A DNA stretch of 55,892 nt from assembly GCF_022548875.1 (NCBI RefSeq), contig NZ_JAKZEW010000031.1, positions 1 through 55,892 on the forward strand, written 5' to 3'. The position numbers and the translations under genes were made by a program. The stretch comes from Glycomyces sp. L485 (lineage in GTDB: Bacteria; Actinomycetota; Actinomycetes; Mycobacteriales; Micromonosporaceae). Below the pieces are notes generated by a model that saw nothing but the letters and a program-made list of their open reading frames with translations, ran no database searches and was not told the origin of the DNA. Shown here one piece after another: positions 28,680-37,210 of the stretch. Within the stretch, counting starts at the first letter, position 1, and the number at the start of each line of letters is the position of its first letter.

Positions 28680-29063
28680 ATGCCTCCCGGCAGCACCCCC
28701 GTACATTCCGCGGCGAGCGCGCGTGCGGCAGAGGACGAGTGCGTTCCGACGCCGCGCGGCCCGATGACGACGGGCGCCGCCGCGCGGGTCGCCACCGAAT
28801 CGCCGGTCGGCCCCTCGCAGGCACCGCGTGAGCCGGAGACCAAGCTCACCGGCCTGGAGCAGCGGATCCTGGCGTTCGAGGCGCGCTGGTGGCGCGCCTC
28901 GGGCGCGAAGACGCAGGCGATCGCCGACGAGCTCGATCTGACGCCGGAGCGGTACTACCAGTATCTGGCGCGGCTGGTCGACCATCCGGAGGCGGCCGGG
29001 GAGCAGCCTGCGGTCATCCGCCGGCTCCGGGCCGCCCGCGATCACCGTAGGCGCGCTCGCTGA
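28680..29063 (+). CDS. DUF3263 protein
   Basis: This 127-residue protein has a disordered, Pro/Ala-rich N-terminal half. The C-terminal DUF3263 domain has LTGLEQRILAFEARWWR, AIADELDLTPERYYQYLARLVD and a basic end. The domain has a helix-turn-helix look and is found in actinobacteria; function unknown. The ATG at 28680 has AGGAG five bases upstream, whereas the ATG at 28650 only overlaps the HAD stop. Its 3' end overlaps the convergent permease gene by 50 bp. Confidence 0.75.
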   Translation: MPPGSTPVHSAASARAAEDECVPTPRGPMTTGAAARVATESPVGPSQAPREPETKLTGLEQRILAFEARWWRASGAKTQAIADELDLTPERYYQYLARLVDHPEAAGEQPAVIRRLRAARDHRRRAR

Positions 29064-30282
29064 CCGCGTACCAGACGGCGCCGACGGCGAAGACCGCCAG
29101 GCCGCCGACTACGGAGGCGACAGGGAGGCTCGCGGCGACGACGACGCACCCGGCGACGCCGATCCACGGCAGCGGCGCGCGCAGGTCGAGCGTGATCGCC
29201 GAGGTGTTGGCGATCGCGTAGTAGACGAGCACGCAGAAGCTGGAGAAGCCGATCGCGCCCGCGAGGTCGAGGGTCGCGACGATGGCGAGCACGACGCTGC
29301 TCGCGGCGAGCTCGGCTGCCCAGGGGACGCCGAAGCGCTCGGAGACGGCGGTGAGGCCGCCGGGCAGGCGGCGGTCGCGCGCCATGGCCAGGGCGGTGCG
29401 CCCGATCCCCGCAAGGAGGCTCAACAGGACTCCGGCGACGGCGATGCCGGCGCCGATGGCGACGAGCGGTTCGAGGGCCGGGGCGCCGGCGGCCGCGAGG
29501 TCTGCCAGGGGCGCCGACGACCCGGTGAGGGTCCCGACGCCGAGGACGCTGATCACGGTGAAGGCCACGACGGCGTAGATCACCAAGGTGACCGCGAGGG
29601 CGATCCCGATCGCCCTCGGGATCGTCCATTCAGGACGTTTCACCTCCTCGCCGAGGGTGGCGATGCGGGCGTACCCGGCGAAGGCGAAGAAGATGAAACC
29701 TGCGGCGGTGAGCACGCCCCACGGGTCCGCCTCGCCCGGGCTCTGGACGGCGGCGGGCCCGGTGAGTCCGGCGATGACCACGGCGATGAGCACCGCGATG
29801 GTGATGCTCGTGAAGCCCGCCGAGGCGACGACGGTCTTCTTGACACCGAGGAGGTTGATGGCGCAGAAGGCGACGACGGCGGCGACACCGAGGGCTCTGG
29901 GGTGGTCGGGCATGAGGTAGTGGCCTAGGGTCAGCGCCATGGCGGCGGCCGAGGCGGTCTTGCCGACGAGGAATCCCCAGCCTGCGGCGAATCCGGCCGT
30001 TGGGTGGAGCCGCTCGGTGCCGTAGACGTAGGTGCCGCCGGCCTGCGGGTAGATCGCGGCGAGTCGCGCCGAGGAGCGGGCGTTGCAGTAGGCGATGAGT
30101 CCGGCGACGGCGAGAGCGGTCAGCAGCGCCGGAGCGGAGCCGGCGGCTTCGGCGGCCGGCCCCCAGACGGAGAAGACGCCCGCGCCGAGCATGGAGGCGA
30201 GTCCGATGACGATCGCCGAGGGCAGTCCGAGGTGGCGCTGGAGGGCGTGGGGAGGCCGGTTTTGCGACGGCTGAGCGGGCAT
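29014..30282 (-). CDS. APC-family amino acid permease
   Basis: The 422-residue protein has about 12 hydrophobic segments and starts with IGLASMLGAGVFSVWGPA, the TM1 signature of the amino acid-polyamine-organocation superfamily. FIFFAFAGYARIATLGEEVKRP matches the TM6 region. The substrate is not predictable. The ATG lies 3 bp after the PAP2 stop, so the two genes form an operon. The last 50 bp overlap the end of the DUF3263 gene on the other strand. Confidence 0.85.
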   Translation of the reverse strand: MPAQPSQNRPPHALQRHLGLPSAIVIGLASMLGAGVFSVWGPAAEAAGSAPALLTALAVAGLIAYCNARSSARLAAIYPQAGGTYVYGTERLHPTAGFAAGWGFLVGKTASAAAMALTLGHYLMPDHPRALGVAAVVAFCAINLLGVKKTVVASAGFTSITIAVLIAVVIAGLTGPAAVQSPGEADPWGVLTAAGFIFFAFAGYARIATLGEEVKRPEWTIPRAIGIALAVTLVIYAVVAFTVISVLGVGTLTGSSAPLADLAAAGAPALEPLVAIGAGIAVAGVLLSLLAGIGRTALAMARDRRLPGGLTAVSERFGVPWAAELAASSVVLAIVATLDLAGAIGFSSFCVLVYYAIANTSAITLDLRAPLPWIGVAGCVVVAASLPVASVVGGLAVFAVGAVWYAVSERAYGDRGRPGAGG

Positions 30283-30285
30283 GTC

Positions 30286-31068
30286 CTAAAGATATCGTTT
30301 CTCTGGTTCGAGCCAAACGGGCAGTTCCACTGTCTCCCAGCGGACTCGCTTCACAATGCGGATGATGAGGAAACCGATGAACAGTCCCGCGGGGGTGTCG
30401 GTGAACCAGTGGAAGCCGAGGTAGGTCGTCGAGAGGGTGACGACGATCGGCGGGACGATCAGGAACAGTCTCCGCTGCCAGGGTTTGAAGTGCGCGCCGA
30501 CCAGCAGCACGATGAAGCCGTACCAGACGATCGTGTTGAGCACGTGCCCGGACGGGTAGGCTCCGGCCGGCTCAAGAGTGGTGAAGAGCGTCGCCTGCTC
30601 AGCCGTGGCGTACGGCGGGTTCTCCACCGTCGGCCAGTGCGGGTAGACCCGGAGCAGGCCGAACTTGAGCAGCAGCACCGAGCCGGCCATGGCATAGGTC
30701 GTGAGGAAGGCGATGAGCGGCCGCACCGTGTGCCGGCGCCAGGCGATGATCGCGGCCAGGGCGAGCGCGATGCTGCCGAGAGCGCCGCCCTGGCCGAGCA
30801 TGTTGGTGTAGATCACGACCTGTTCGGCCCAGTCGGGCCTGTGGGTGTCGGACAGGTCGCGGATCCAGATGTCGAGTTCGACGAGGGGACTGGTCCAGGC
30901 CAGCGGGATCGTGCACGCGACCAGCGCGCACACCATGGCCGCCTCGAATCCCCACGAGCGCGGGCGCTTCGGAACGAAGGGCTTCCAGGCGCTCGTGGGG
31001 TCTCGAGTATGACGATGGTCTACAACGATCACGGCCGTAAGCCTAGCGATATCGCGGATCGCTGCCAA
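30286..31068 (-). CDS. PAP2-family membrane phosphatase
   Basis: The 260-residue membrane protein has about six hydrophobic segments and the PAP2 signature: KFGLLRVYPH, then AYPSGHVL (catalytic His), then STTYLGFHWFTD with the second His and Asp. Likely substrates are phosphatidic acid, diacylglycerol-pyrophosphate or undecaprenyl-PP; the last would recycle the lipid carrier for wall polymers. There is no signal peptide beyond the first membrane helix. It is followed 3 bp later by the permease gene. Confidence 0.82.
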   Translation of the reverse strand: MAAIRDIARLTAVIVVDHRHTRDPTSAWKPFVPKRPRSWGFEAAMVCALVACTIPLAWTSPLVELDIWIRDLSDTHRPDWAEQVVIYTNMLGQGGALGSIALALAAIIAWRRHTVRPLIAFLTTYAMAGSVLLLKFGLLRVYPHWPTVENPPYATAEQATLFTTLEPAGAYPSGHVLNTIVWYGFIVLLVGAHFKPWQRRLFLIVPPIVVTLSTTYLGFHWFTDTPAGLFIGFLIIRIVKRVRWETVELPVWLEPEKRYL

Positions 31069-31101
31069 TTCGATACGGCATAGCCGCCCGGAATATACGG
31101 A

Positions 31102-31121
31102 CGGCCACTAAGCCGTGGCCG
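31102..31121 (-). terminator. Weak hairpin downstream of mdh
   Basis: A 7-bp stem (CGGCCAC with GTGGCCG) lies 46 bp beyond the mdh stop, within the 98-bp gap before the PAP2 gene. It is followed on the minus strand by a mildly T-rich stretch. Confidence 0.4.
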
Positions 31122-31166
31122 GGAGGTCCGAGCTGATTTCCCGGCCGCGGCCGAGCCCTGTCGGAA

Positions 31167-32117
31167 CTAGAGGTCCGCGACGTCGGCCTGCTTGGCGCGG
31201 ACGGCCTCGGAGGCGGCCTTGAGGTTCGCCAGTTCCTCGTCGGTCAGGGGGGTCTCGACGACCTCCTTGACGCCCTCGGCGCCGATCTTCGCGTTGACGC
31301 CCAGGTAGACGCCCTCGATGCCGTACTGGCCGTCGACCCATGCGCACACGGGCATGACCGCGCCGGAATCCTCGGCGACCGCCTTGGCCATGCGGGCCGC
31401 GGCAGCCGACGGGGCGTAGTAGGCCGAGCCGGTCTTGAGCAGCGCGACGATCTCGGCGCCGCCGCCGCGGGTCTTGGCGACGAGCTCCTCGATCTTCTCG
31501 GCGGGGAGCAGGTCCGCGAGCGGCTTGCCGTCGACCGAGGACTGGCTCGGCACGGGCACCATGGTGTCGCCGTGGGAGCCGAGGGTCAGGGTCGTGACCG
31601 AGCCGACCGGGACGCCGAGCTCGACGGCGACGAAGTTGGTGAAGCGGGCGGTGTCGAGCATGCCGGCCTGGCCGAGGACCCGGTTCTTGGGGAAACCGGA
31701 CGCGAGCTGGGCGAGCGCGGTCATCTCGTCGAGCGGGTTCGAGACGACGATGATGACGGCCTCAGGGGACTTGGCGACGAGGTTCTCGGTGACGCCGCGG
31801 ACGATCCTCGCGTTGACCTCCAGCAGGTCCATGCGGCTCATGCCGGGTTTGCGGGGCAGGCCGGCGGTGATCACGATGATGTCGGAGTTCGCGGTCGCCT
31901 CGTAGCCGCCTCCCTCGTTGTCGGTGGTGGTGCCGACGACCTTGGTCTCGAAGCCCTCGATGGAGCGGGACTGGTTCATGTCGAGCGCCAGGCCCTCGGG
32001 CTTGCCCTCGACGATGTCGGTGAGGACGACCTCGTCGAAGATGTCGAACTCGGCGAGACGCTGAGCGGTGGTGGAGCCGTAGAACCCGGCGCCTACGACC
32101 GTGACTTTCTTACCCAT
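31167..32117 (-). CDS. mdh: Malate dehydrogenase, LDH-like type
   Basis: This TCA-cycle enzyme interconverts malate and oxaloacetate with NAD(H). The 316-residue protein has VTVVGAGFYGSTTAQRL (Rossmann), GLPRKPGMSRMDLL (substrate Arg), VVSNPLDEMT and LGSHGDTMVP with the catalytic His. The Arg at the substrate loop (RKPGMSR) separates MDH from LDH. The ATG at 32117 follows AGGAG by seven bases, so the six-codon extension is rejected. It is divergent from the TauE/SafE gene with about 190 bp between. Confidence 0.93.
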   Translation of the reverse strand: MGKKVTVVGAGFYGSTTAQRLAEFDIFDEVVLTDIVEGKPEGLALDMNQSRSIEGFETKVVGTTTDNEGGGYEATANSDIIVITAGLPRKPGMSRMDLLEVNARIVRGVTENLVAKSPEAVIIVVSNPLDEMTALAQLASGFPKNRVLGQAGMLDTARFTNFVAVELGVPVGSVTTLTLGSHGDTMVPVPSQSSVDGKPLADLLPAEKIEELVAKTRGGGAEIVALLKTGSAYYAPSAAAARMAKAVAEDSGAVMPVCAWVDGQYGIEGVYLGVNAKIGAEGVKEVVETPLTDEELANLKAASEAVRAKQADVADL

Positions 32118-32247
32118 GGTGATGCTCCTCTGCATAGGGACTACGGTTTCACGCTATGACTCGGGTCATGGGATGCTCACGCGGCCCCTGGTCGCGTGGC
32201 TCACGCCTCCTAAGGGAGGGTGCCGCGTCCCGCCGACTGGACCGTAC

Positions 32248-32277
32248 TTGACAAGTCCTACTAGATTAGTGGACTAT
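32248..32277 (+). promoter_or_regulatory. Promoter with embedded inverted repeat upstream of the TauE/SafE gene
   Basis: TTGACA (32248-32253) and GACTAT (32272-32277) are 18 bases apart and may form -35 and -10 boxes. Between and across them (32254-32275) lies an imperfect inverted repeat, AGTCC-T-ACTA then GAT then TAGT-GGACT. Repressor binding there would block RNA polymerase. Confidence 0.5.
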
Positions 32278-32310
32278 TGCCCGAACGCAGGAGACGTAGG
32301 GAGTCCCCCA

Positions 32311-33183
32311 GTGCTGACCATGGCCATGATCTCGAGCCTCGCCGGGTTCGTCGCCCAGCTGGTGAACGGCAGTCTCGGCATGGGCTACGGCACGATCACC
32401 ATGACGTTCCTGCTGGGACTGGGCATCGCCCCGGCCGTCGCCTCGGCGTCGGTCAACGTCGCCACCGCCGCCTCCGACCTCGTCAGCGGCTTCTCGCACT
32501 GGCGGCTCGGCAACGTCCACTGGCCCACCGTGCTCAAGCTCGGCATCCCCGGCGCTGTGGGCGGCTTCGCCGGGGCGTGGGCGCTGGCGTCGCTGACGTC
32601 GCTGGACGCCGCCACGCCGGTCACCAGCACCATCCTTATCGGCCTCGGCGTCATCATCGTCTGGCGGTTCGCGAAGGGCCGCAAGTCCCATCACAGCGAG
32701 AAGGCCCGCACCGGCTTCGCCGCCCCGACCGGCCTGGTGGCCGGGTTCCTCAACGCCGTGGGCGGCGGCGGGTGGGGCCCGGTGACGATGCCGGTCATGC
32801 TCACCACCTCGCGGCTCGCCCCGCACAAGGTCGTCGGCTCGGTCTCGGCGGCCGAGTTCGCCGCCGCGACGGCCGCCGTAGTCGGCTTCTGGCTCGCCCT
32901 CCCGAACGGCCTGACCGTGCTGTGGCCGCTGGTCGTCGGCATGGCCGTCGGCGGCATGATCGCCGCCCCGGCAGCCGCCTGGCTGACCCGCAAGATCCCC
33001 ACGCTCAAGCTCGGCACCACCATCGGCATGCTGGTGATCGCGCTGAACCTCAAGACGTTCCTCGGGAACTTCTCGGTCCCGTGGCAGGTCGTCGCCTTCA
33101 CGTACCTCGCGCTCGCGGCCGTGTGGGTCGCGGCCCTGGTCGGCCGCCGCACCACCCCGGAGCCGGCCAAGGCCGAGGCCTGA
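32311..33183 (+). CDS. TauE/SafE-family sulfite/organosulfonate exporter-like membrane protein
   Basis: The 290-residue protein has about eight hydrophobic segments in two repeats. GSLGMGYGTITMTFLLGLG and AGFLNAVGGGGWGPVTMPVML are the paired Gly-rich signatures of this family. Members export sulfite, sulfoacetate or other C2 anions. The GTG at 32311 has AGGGAG seven bases upstream. It is followed 78 bp later by a flavoprotein disulfide reductase, and a sulfur-related task for the pair is a guess. Confidence 0.82.
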   Translation: MLTMAMISSLAGFVAQLVNGSLGMGYGTITMTFLLGLGIAPAVASASVNVATAASDLVSGFSHWRLGNVHWPTVLKLGIPGAVGGFAGAWALASLTSLDAATPVTSTILIGLGVIIVWRFAKGRKSHHSEKARTGFAAPTGLVAGFLNAVGGGGWGPVTMPVMLTTSRLAPHKVVGSVSAAEFAAATAAVVGFWLALPNGLTVLWPLVVGMAVGGMIAAPAAAWLTRKIPTLKLGTTIGMLVIALNLKTFLGNFSVPWQVVAFTYLALAAVWVAALVGRRTTPEPAKAEA

Positions 33184-33261
33184 CCAGCCCGGGGATTACC
33201 GCGCCTCTCCCGCGGGTACCTGCCCTGCTACTGGCGTCTTCCACCGGGGCGGGTGAGGTTC

Positions 33262-34614
33262 ATGGGCGAGCACTTCGACACGGTCGTGATCGGCATGGGG
33301 CCGGGCGGGGAGGTCGCCGCCTCCCGCCTGCTGAAGGCGGGCCGACGCGTGGCCGTCGTCGAGCAGGAGCTCATCGGCGGCGAATGCGCCTACTGGGCGT
33401 GCATCCCCTCCAAGACGCTGCTGCGGTCCGCCGAGATCAACGAGCACGCGCGGCGAACCCCGGGCGTCAGGTCCGCCCAGGTCGACTGGGCCGAGGCGGC
33501 GCAGTGGCGCGACACCATGATCCGCGGCCTCGACGACCGCAAGCAGCGCGAAGACTATGAGCGGCGGGGCGCCGCGGTGCTCCGCGGCAGGGCCCGTATC
33601 GCCGGAAGTGGCAGGGTCGTCGTCGGCGACCGGGAGCTCGACTGCGACCACATCGTCGTCGCCACCGGCTCGGAGCCGATGGTCCCGCCGATCGAGGGCC
33701 TGGAGGAGGCCGAGGTGTGGACCAACCGCGAGGCCACCTCGACCACCGAGCTCCCCGGCCGGGCGGTGGTCATCGGCGGCGGCCCGGTCGGCTGCGAGAT
33801 CGCGCAGTACCTGCGCCGATTCGGCGCCGACGTCACCGTCGTCGAACTGGCCGACGCGCTCGTCGCGCGCGAGGACCCGCGCGTCGGCGCCCTCCTCGCA
33901 CGCGGCCTCGCCGAGGAGGGCGTCAAGATCCACCTCAAGACCGAGATCAAATGTGTCTACCGCGACGGCGACGCACACGTGGTCAGCCTCGACGACGGCA
34001 CCACCGTCGGCTGCGACGTCGTCATCGCCGCCTCGGGCCGCCGCCCGCGCACCGCCGGGATCGGACTGGAGACCGTCGGGCTGGACGCGACGCCGGGCCA
34101 CCCGATCGAAGTCGACCGGCACTGCCGGGCCGCCGACGGAGTGTGGGCCGTCGGCGACGTCACCGGTGCCATGCCGTTCACGCACGTCGCCAAGTACCAG
34201 GGCCGCGTCGCCGCCGACACGATCCTCGGCAAGCACCGCACCGCGCGCTACGACGGCATCCCGCGGGTGGTGTTCACCGACCCGGAGATCGCCGCGGTCG
34301 GGCTGACCGAGGAGCAGGCGCGAGAGCGCGGGGTCAAGACCGTCACGACCGAGATCGACCTCGCCGAGACCCTCGCGCGGCCCTGGACGCTCCAGAAGAA
34401 GCCGGGCGGGGCGCTCGGGCTCATCGCCGACGCCGACCGCCGAGTCCTGCTGGGCGCGTGGGCGGTCGCGCCGTTCGCCGCCGAATGGATCCACCAGGCC
34501 GCGCTCGGCGTGCGGGCGGCGATCCCCGTCGAGGTGCTGCACGACCAGATCGCCCAGTTCCCGACCTACGCGGAGGGTTTCCAGGTCGCCCTCGCTTCCC
34601 TCGACTTCAAGTGA
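33262..34614 (+). CDS. FAD-dependent pyridine nucleotide-disulfide oxidoreductase (Lpd/MerA-like)
   Basis: The 450-residue flavoprotein has VVIGMGPGGEVAASRL (FAD), the redox pair in GGECAYWACIPSK, VIGGGPVGCEIAQYL (NAD(P)) and GVWAVGDVTG (FAD). The C-terminal dimer region has QFPTYAEGF where typical family members have HPT..E. The catalytic His is thus Phe while the Glu remains, so it is unlikely to be a standard lipoamide or glutathione reductase. The ATG at 33262 or the GTG at 33253 may start it. It lies upstream of, but 80 bp from, egtA. Confidence 0.85.
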   Translation: MGEHFDTVVIGMGPGGEVAASRLLKAGRRVAVVEQELIGGECAYWACIPSKTLLRSAEINEHARRTPGVRSAQVDWAEAAQWRDTMIRGLDDRKQREDYERRGAAVLRGRARIAGSGRVVVGDRELDCDHIVVATGSEPMVPPIEGLEEAEVWTNREATSTTELPGRAVVIGGGPVGCEIAQYLRRFGADVTVVELADALVAREDPRVGALLARGLAEEGVKIHLKTEIKCVYRDGDAHVVSLDDGTTVGCDVVIAASGRRPRTAGIGLETVGLDATPGHPIEVDRHCRAADGVWAVGDVTGAMPFTHVAKYQGRVAADTILGKHRTARYDGIPRVVFTDPEIAAVGLTEEQARERGVKTVTTEIDLAETLARPWTLQKKPGGALGLIADADRRVLLGAWAVAPFAAEWIHQAALGVRAAIPVEVLHDQIAQFPTYAEGFQVALASLDFK

Positions 34615-34694
34615 GCGCGGCTCGCGAAATCCCGAATCGGCGGGCGTGCGCGGGCGTAGCGTGAAATCGACGGAGCCGCCGCAGAGGTGATGTG

Positions 34695-35936
34695 ATGAGC
34701 GGGAAGCTGACCGAGGCCGAAGCCGAGACCTACCTGATCGAGCGCTGTTTCACCGTCCACCGACCGCGCCGGATCGGCGTGGAGCTCGAATGGCTCGTGC
34801 GCCGCGCCGGCGACCGGGCCGCTCCCGTGAGCCGGGAGCTGTCCCGATCCGCCGTCGCCCCGCTGGAAGCGGCCAGTCCGCTGCGCGGCGGCGGCCTGGT
34901 CACCAGGGAACCGGGCGGGCAGATCGAACTGAGCTCGCGCCCCGCCGACAGCCTCGGGGCGCTCCTGGCCGACGTCGAGACCGACCTGGCCGTCCTCGCC
35001 GGCGCACTCGCCGCCCGCGGCCTGGTCATCGACGGCAACGGCCTCGACTCCTGCCGTGAGTCCCACCGCGTCCTCGACGACCGCCGCTACCGCGCCATGG
35101 AGGCCTACTTCAGCGACCAGCCGTCCGGCCGGACCGTGATGTGCTCGACCGCGTCCGTGCAGGTCAACCTCGACGCCGGAACCGAACACGGGATCTTCGG
35201 CCACAGGCGGCGCTGGCACCTCGCGCACCGCCTCGGTCCGGTCCTGGTCGCCTCGTTCGCCAACTCCCCCTTGAGGGACGGGCGCCCGACCGGCTGGAAG
35301 TCCACTCGGCAGGCCCTGTGGTTCCAGATCGACCCCGGCCGCACCTTCCCCGTCCCCGACGAGCACGACGTGCGGGCCGCGTGGGCCCGATACGCCCTCG
35401 ACGCGCGGCTGCTGTGCCTCAAGCGCGACGCCGCCGACCACTGGAACGCCCCGCCAGGGCTGACGTTCCGGGCCTGGCTGCGCGGCGAAGGCGGCGAAAG
35501 ACATCCCACAGTGGACGACCTCGACTACCATCTCGGCACGCTCTTCCCGCCCGTCCGCCCGCGCGGCTGGCTGGAACTGCGCATGATCGACGCCCAGAAC
35601 GGCGACGACTGGATCGTCCCCGTGGCGCTGTGCGCGGCCCTGTTCGACCACCCGGGAGCCACCGTCACGGCCTGGGAGGCCACCGAGCCGCTCGCCGCCG
35701 GGCGCCTCCACCCCCCCTGGGAGACCTGGAGGCTCGCCGCCCGGGAAGGCCTCGACGCCCCCGCCGTCCGCGAAGCCGCGCAGGCCTGCTTCACCGCCGC
35801 CGAGAGCGCCCTCGCCCGAAGCGGCGCACCCGCGAAGGCCCAGACCTCGCTGCGCGACTTCGCCTCCCGCTACATCGACCGCGGACGCACCCCTGCCGAC
35901 GACCAACTCCCCACGCACCAGGAGTTCTCGTCATGA
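34695..35936 (+). CDS. egtA: Glutamate-cysteine ligase of ergothioneine synthesis
   Basis: EgtA joins glutamate and cysteine to gamma-glutamylcysteine, the sulfur donor for EgtB. The 413-residue protein resembles the GCS2/plant-type ligase: RIGVELEWLV, EPGGQIELSS, CSTASVQVNLD and WLELRMIDAQ. The ATG at 34695 has AGAGG seven bases upstream. Its stop overlaps the egtB start (ATGA). It is the first gene of the egtABCD operon. Confidence 0.93.
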   Translation: MSGKLTEAEAETYLIERCFTVHRPRRIGVELEWLVRRAGDRAAPVSRELSRSAVAPLEAASPLRGGGLVTREPGGQIELSSRPADSLGALLADVETDLAVLAGALAARGLVIDGNGLDSCRESHRVLDDRRYRAMEAYFSDQPSGRTVMCSTASVQVNLDAGTEHGIFGHRRRWHLAHRLGPVLVASFANSPLRDGRPTGWKSTRQALWFQIDPGRTFPVPDEHDVRAAWARYALDARLLCLKRDAADHWNAPPGLTFRAWLRGEGGERHPTVDDLDYHLGTLFPPVRPRGWLELRMIDAQNGDDWIVPVALCAALFDHPGATVTAWEATEPLAAGRLHPPWETWRLAAREGLDAPAVREAAQACFTAAESALARSGAPAKAQTSLRDFASRYIDRGRTPADDQLPTHQEFSS

Positions 35937-37210
35937 CCGACTTCAAGACCCGCGCCGCCGGCTCCCTCGACGCCGCGCGGCGCCGCACCCGCGCCCTCAC
36001 CGACTGCCTCGACGACGCCGAGCTGCTCGCGCAGCACTCGCCGCTGATGTCCCCGCTGGTGTGGGACCTGGCGCACGTCGGCAACGTCGAGGAGGTCCAC
36101 CTCGTGCGCCGACTCGGCCACCGGCCCGCGATCCGGCCGGACCTGGACGAGGTCTACGACGCCTTCGAGCACCCGAGGGCCGAGCGGCCCGCCCTGCCAC
36201 TGCTGTCGCCCACCGAGGCCAGGGACTACATCGACACCGTCCGCGCCCAGGCCTTCGACGTGCTCGACTCGCTGGAGGGCGACGCCGAGGAGCGCCGGAC
36301 GGTCCTGTTCCTCGCCCAGCACGAGCACCAGCACGGCGAGACCATGCTCGCCACCCACCAGCTCCGCGAGGGCGAAGCCGTCCTGACCGCGCCCCGCCCA
36401 CAGGCGTCCGCCCCGCCCGGACCGCCCGTCGAAGTCCTCGTCGAACACGGAGCCTTCATGATGGGCGCCGCCACCGACGAATGGGCCCTCGACAACGAGC
36501 GCCCGGCGCACGTCGTCGACATCCCGGCGTTCTGGATCGACACCTCACCGGTCACCGCCGCCGAATACGGGCGGTTCATCGACGACGGCGGCTACGAGGA
36601 CCAGCGCTGGTGGACCGCCGAAGGTCGCAAGCACCGGACGGAGGCGCGGCTCGAAGCACCCCTGTTCTGGCGCAAGGAAGGCGGCCTGTGGGCCCGGCGC
36701 CGCTTCGGGCGCACCGAGCCCGTGCCCGGCGACCAGCCGGTGATGCACGTCAGCTGGTACGAGGCCGACGCCTACGCCCGCTGGGCCGGGCGGCGGCTGC
36801 CGACAGAAGCCGAATGGGAGAAGGCCGCCCGATGGGACCGGTCGGCCGGACTCACGCGGCGCAACCCCTGGGGTGAGGAGGACGCCGACACCGACCACGC
36901 GGGGCTGGGGCGACACCTGGAACCGGCGCCGTCGGGCTCGTTCCCGGCAGGGGAGTCGCCGTGCGGGGCCCGGCAGATGATCGGCGACGTCTGGGAGTGG
37001 ACCTCGAGCGACTTCGACGGCTACCCCGGTTTCCGCCCGTACCCGGGCCCCGACTACTCGGAGGTGTTCTTCGACGGGCGGTACAAGGTGCTTCGGGGCG
37101 GCTCGTTCGGCACCCACCCCGACAACGCCCGCGCCACCTTCCGCAACTGGGACTTCCCGGTCCGGCGCCAGATCTTCGCCGGATTCCGCACCGCGCGAGA
37201 CGCCGGCTGA
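35933..37210 (+). CDS. egtB: Hercynine oxygenase (sulfoxide synthase)
   Basis: This non-heme iron enzyme couples hercynine with gamma-glutamylcysteine and O2. The 425-residue protein has an N-terminal DinB-like domain with His48 (DLAHVGN) and the QHEHQHGET motif (His130 and His134), the three iron ligands known in mycobacterial EgtB. A C-terminal FGE-sulfatase domain follows, with HVSWYEADAYARWAG, LPTEAEWEKAA, GDVWEWTSSDF and LRGGSFGTHP. The ATG overlaps the egtA stop and has GGAG upstream. The longer in-frame region to the left is shadow of egtA. Confidence 0.94.
   Translation: MTDFKTRAAGSLDAARRRTRALTDCLDDAELLAQHSPLMSPLVWDLAHVGNVEEVHLVRRLGHRPAIRPDLDEVYDAFEHPRAERPALPLLSPTEARDYIDTVRAQAFDVLDSLEGDAEERRTVLFLAQHEHQHGETMLATHQLREGEAVLTAPRPQASAPPGPPVEVLVEHGAFMMGAATDEWALDNERPAHVVDIPAFWIDTSPVTAAEYGRFIDDGGYEDQRWWTAEGRKHRTEARLEAPLFWRKEGGLWARRRFGRTEPVPGDQPVMHVSWYEADAYARWAGRRLPTEAEWEKAARWDRSAGLTRRNPWGEEDADTDHAGLGRHLEPAPSGSFPAGESPCGARQMIGDVWEWTSSDFDGYPGFRPYPGPDYSEVFFDGRYKVLRGGSFGTHPDNARATFRNWDFPVRRQIFAGFRTARDAG

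Noticed and set aside
35141-35932. Long in-frame extension upstream of egtB
   Set aside because: It overlaps egtA completely in another frame and is Arg/Pro-rich; EgtB of normal length starts at 35933.
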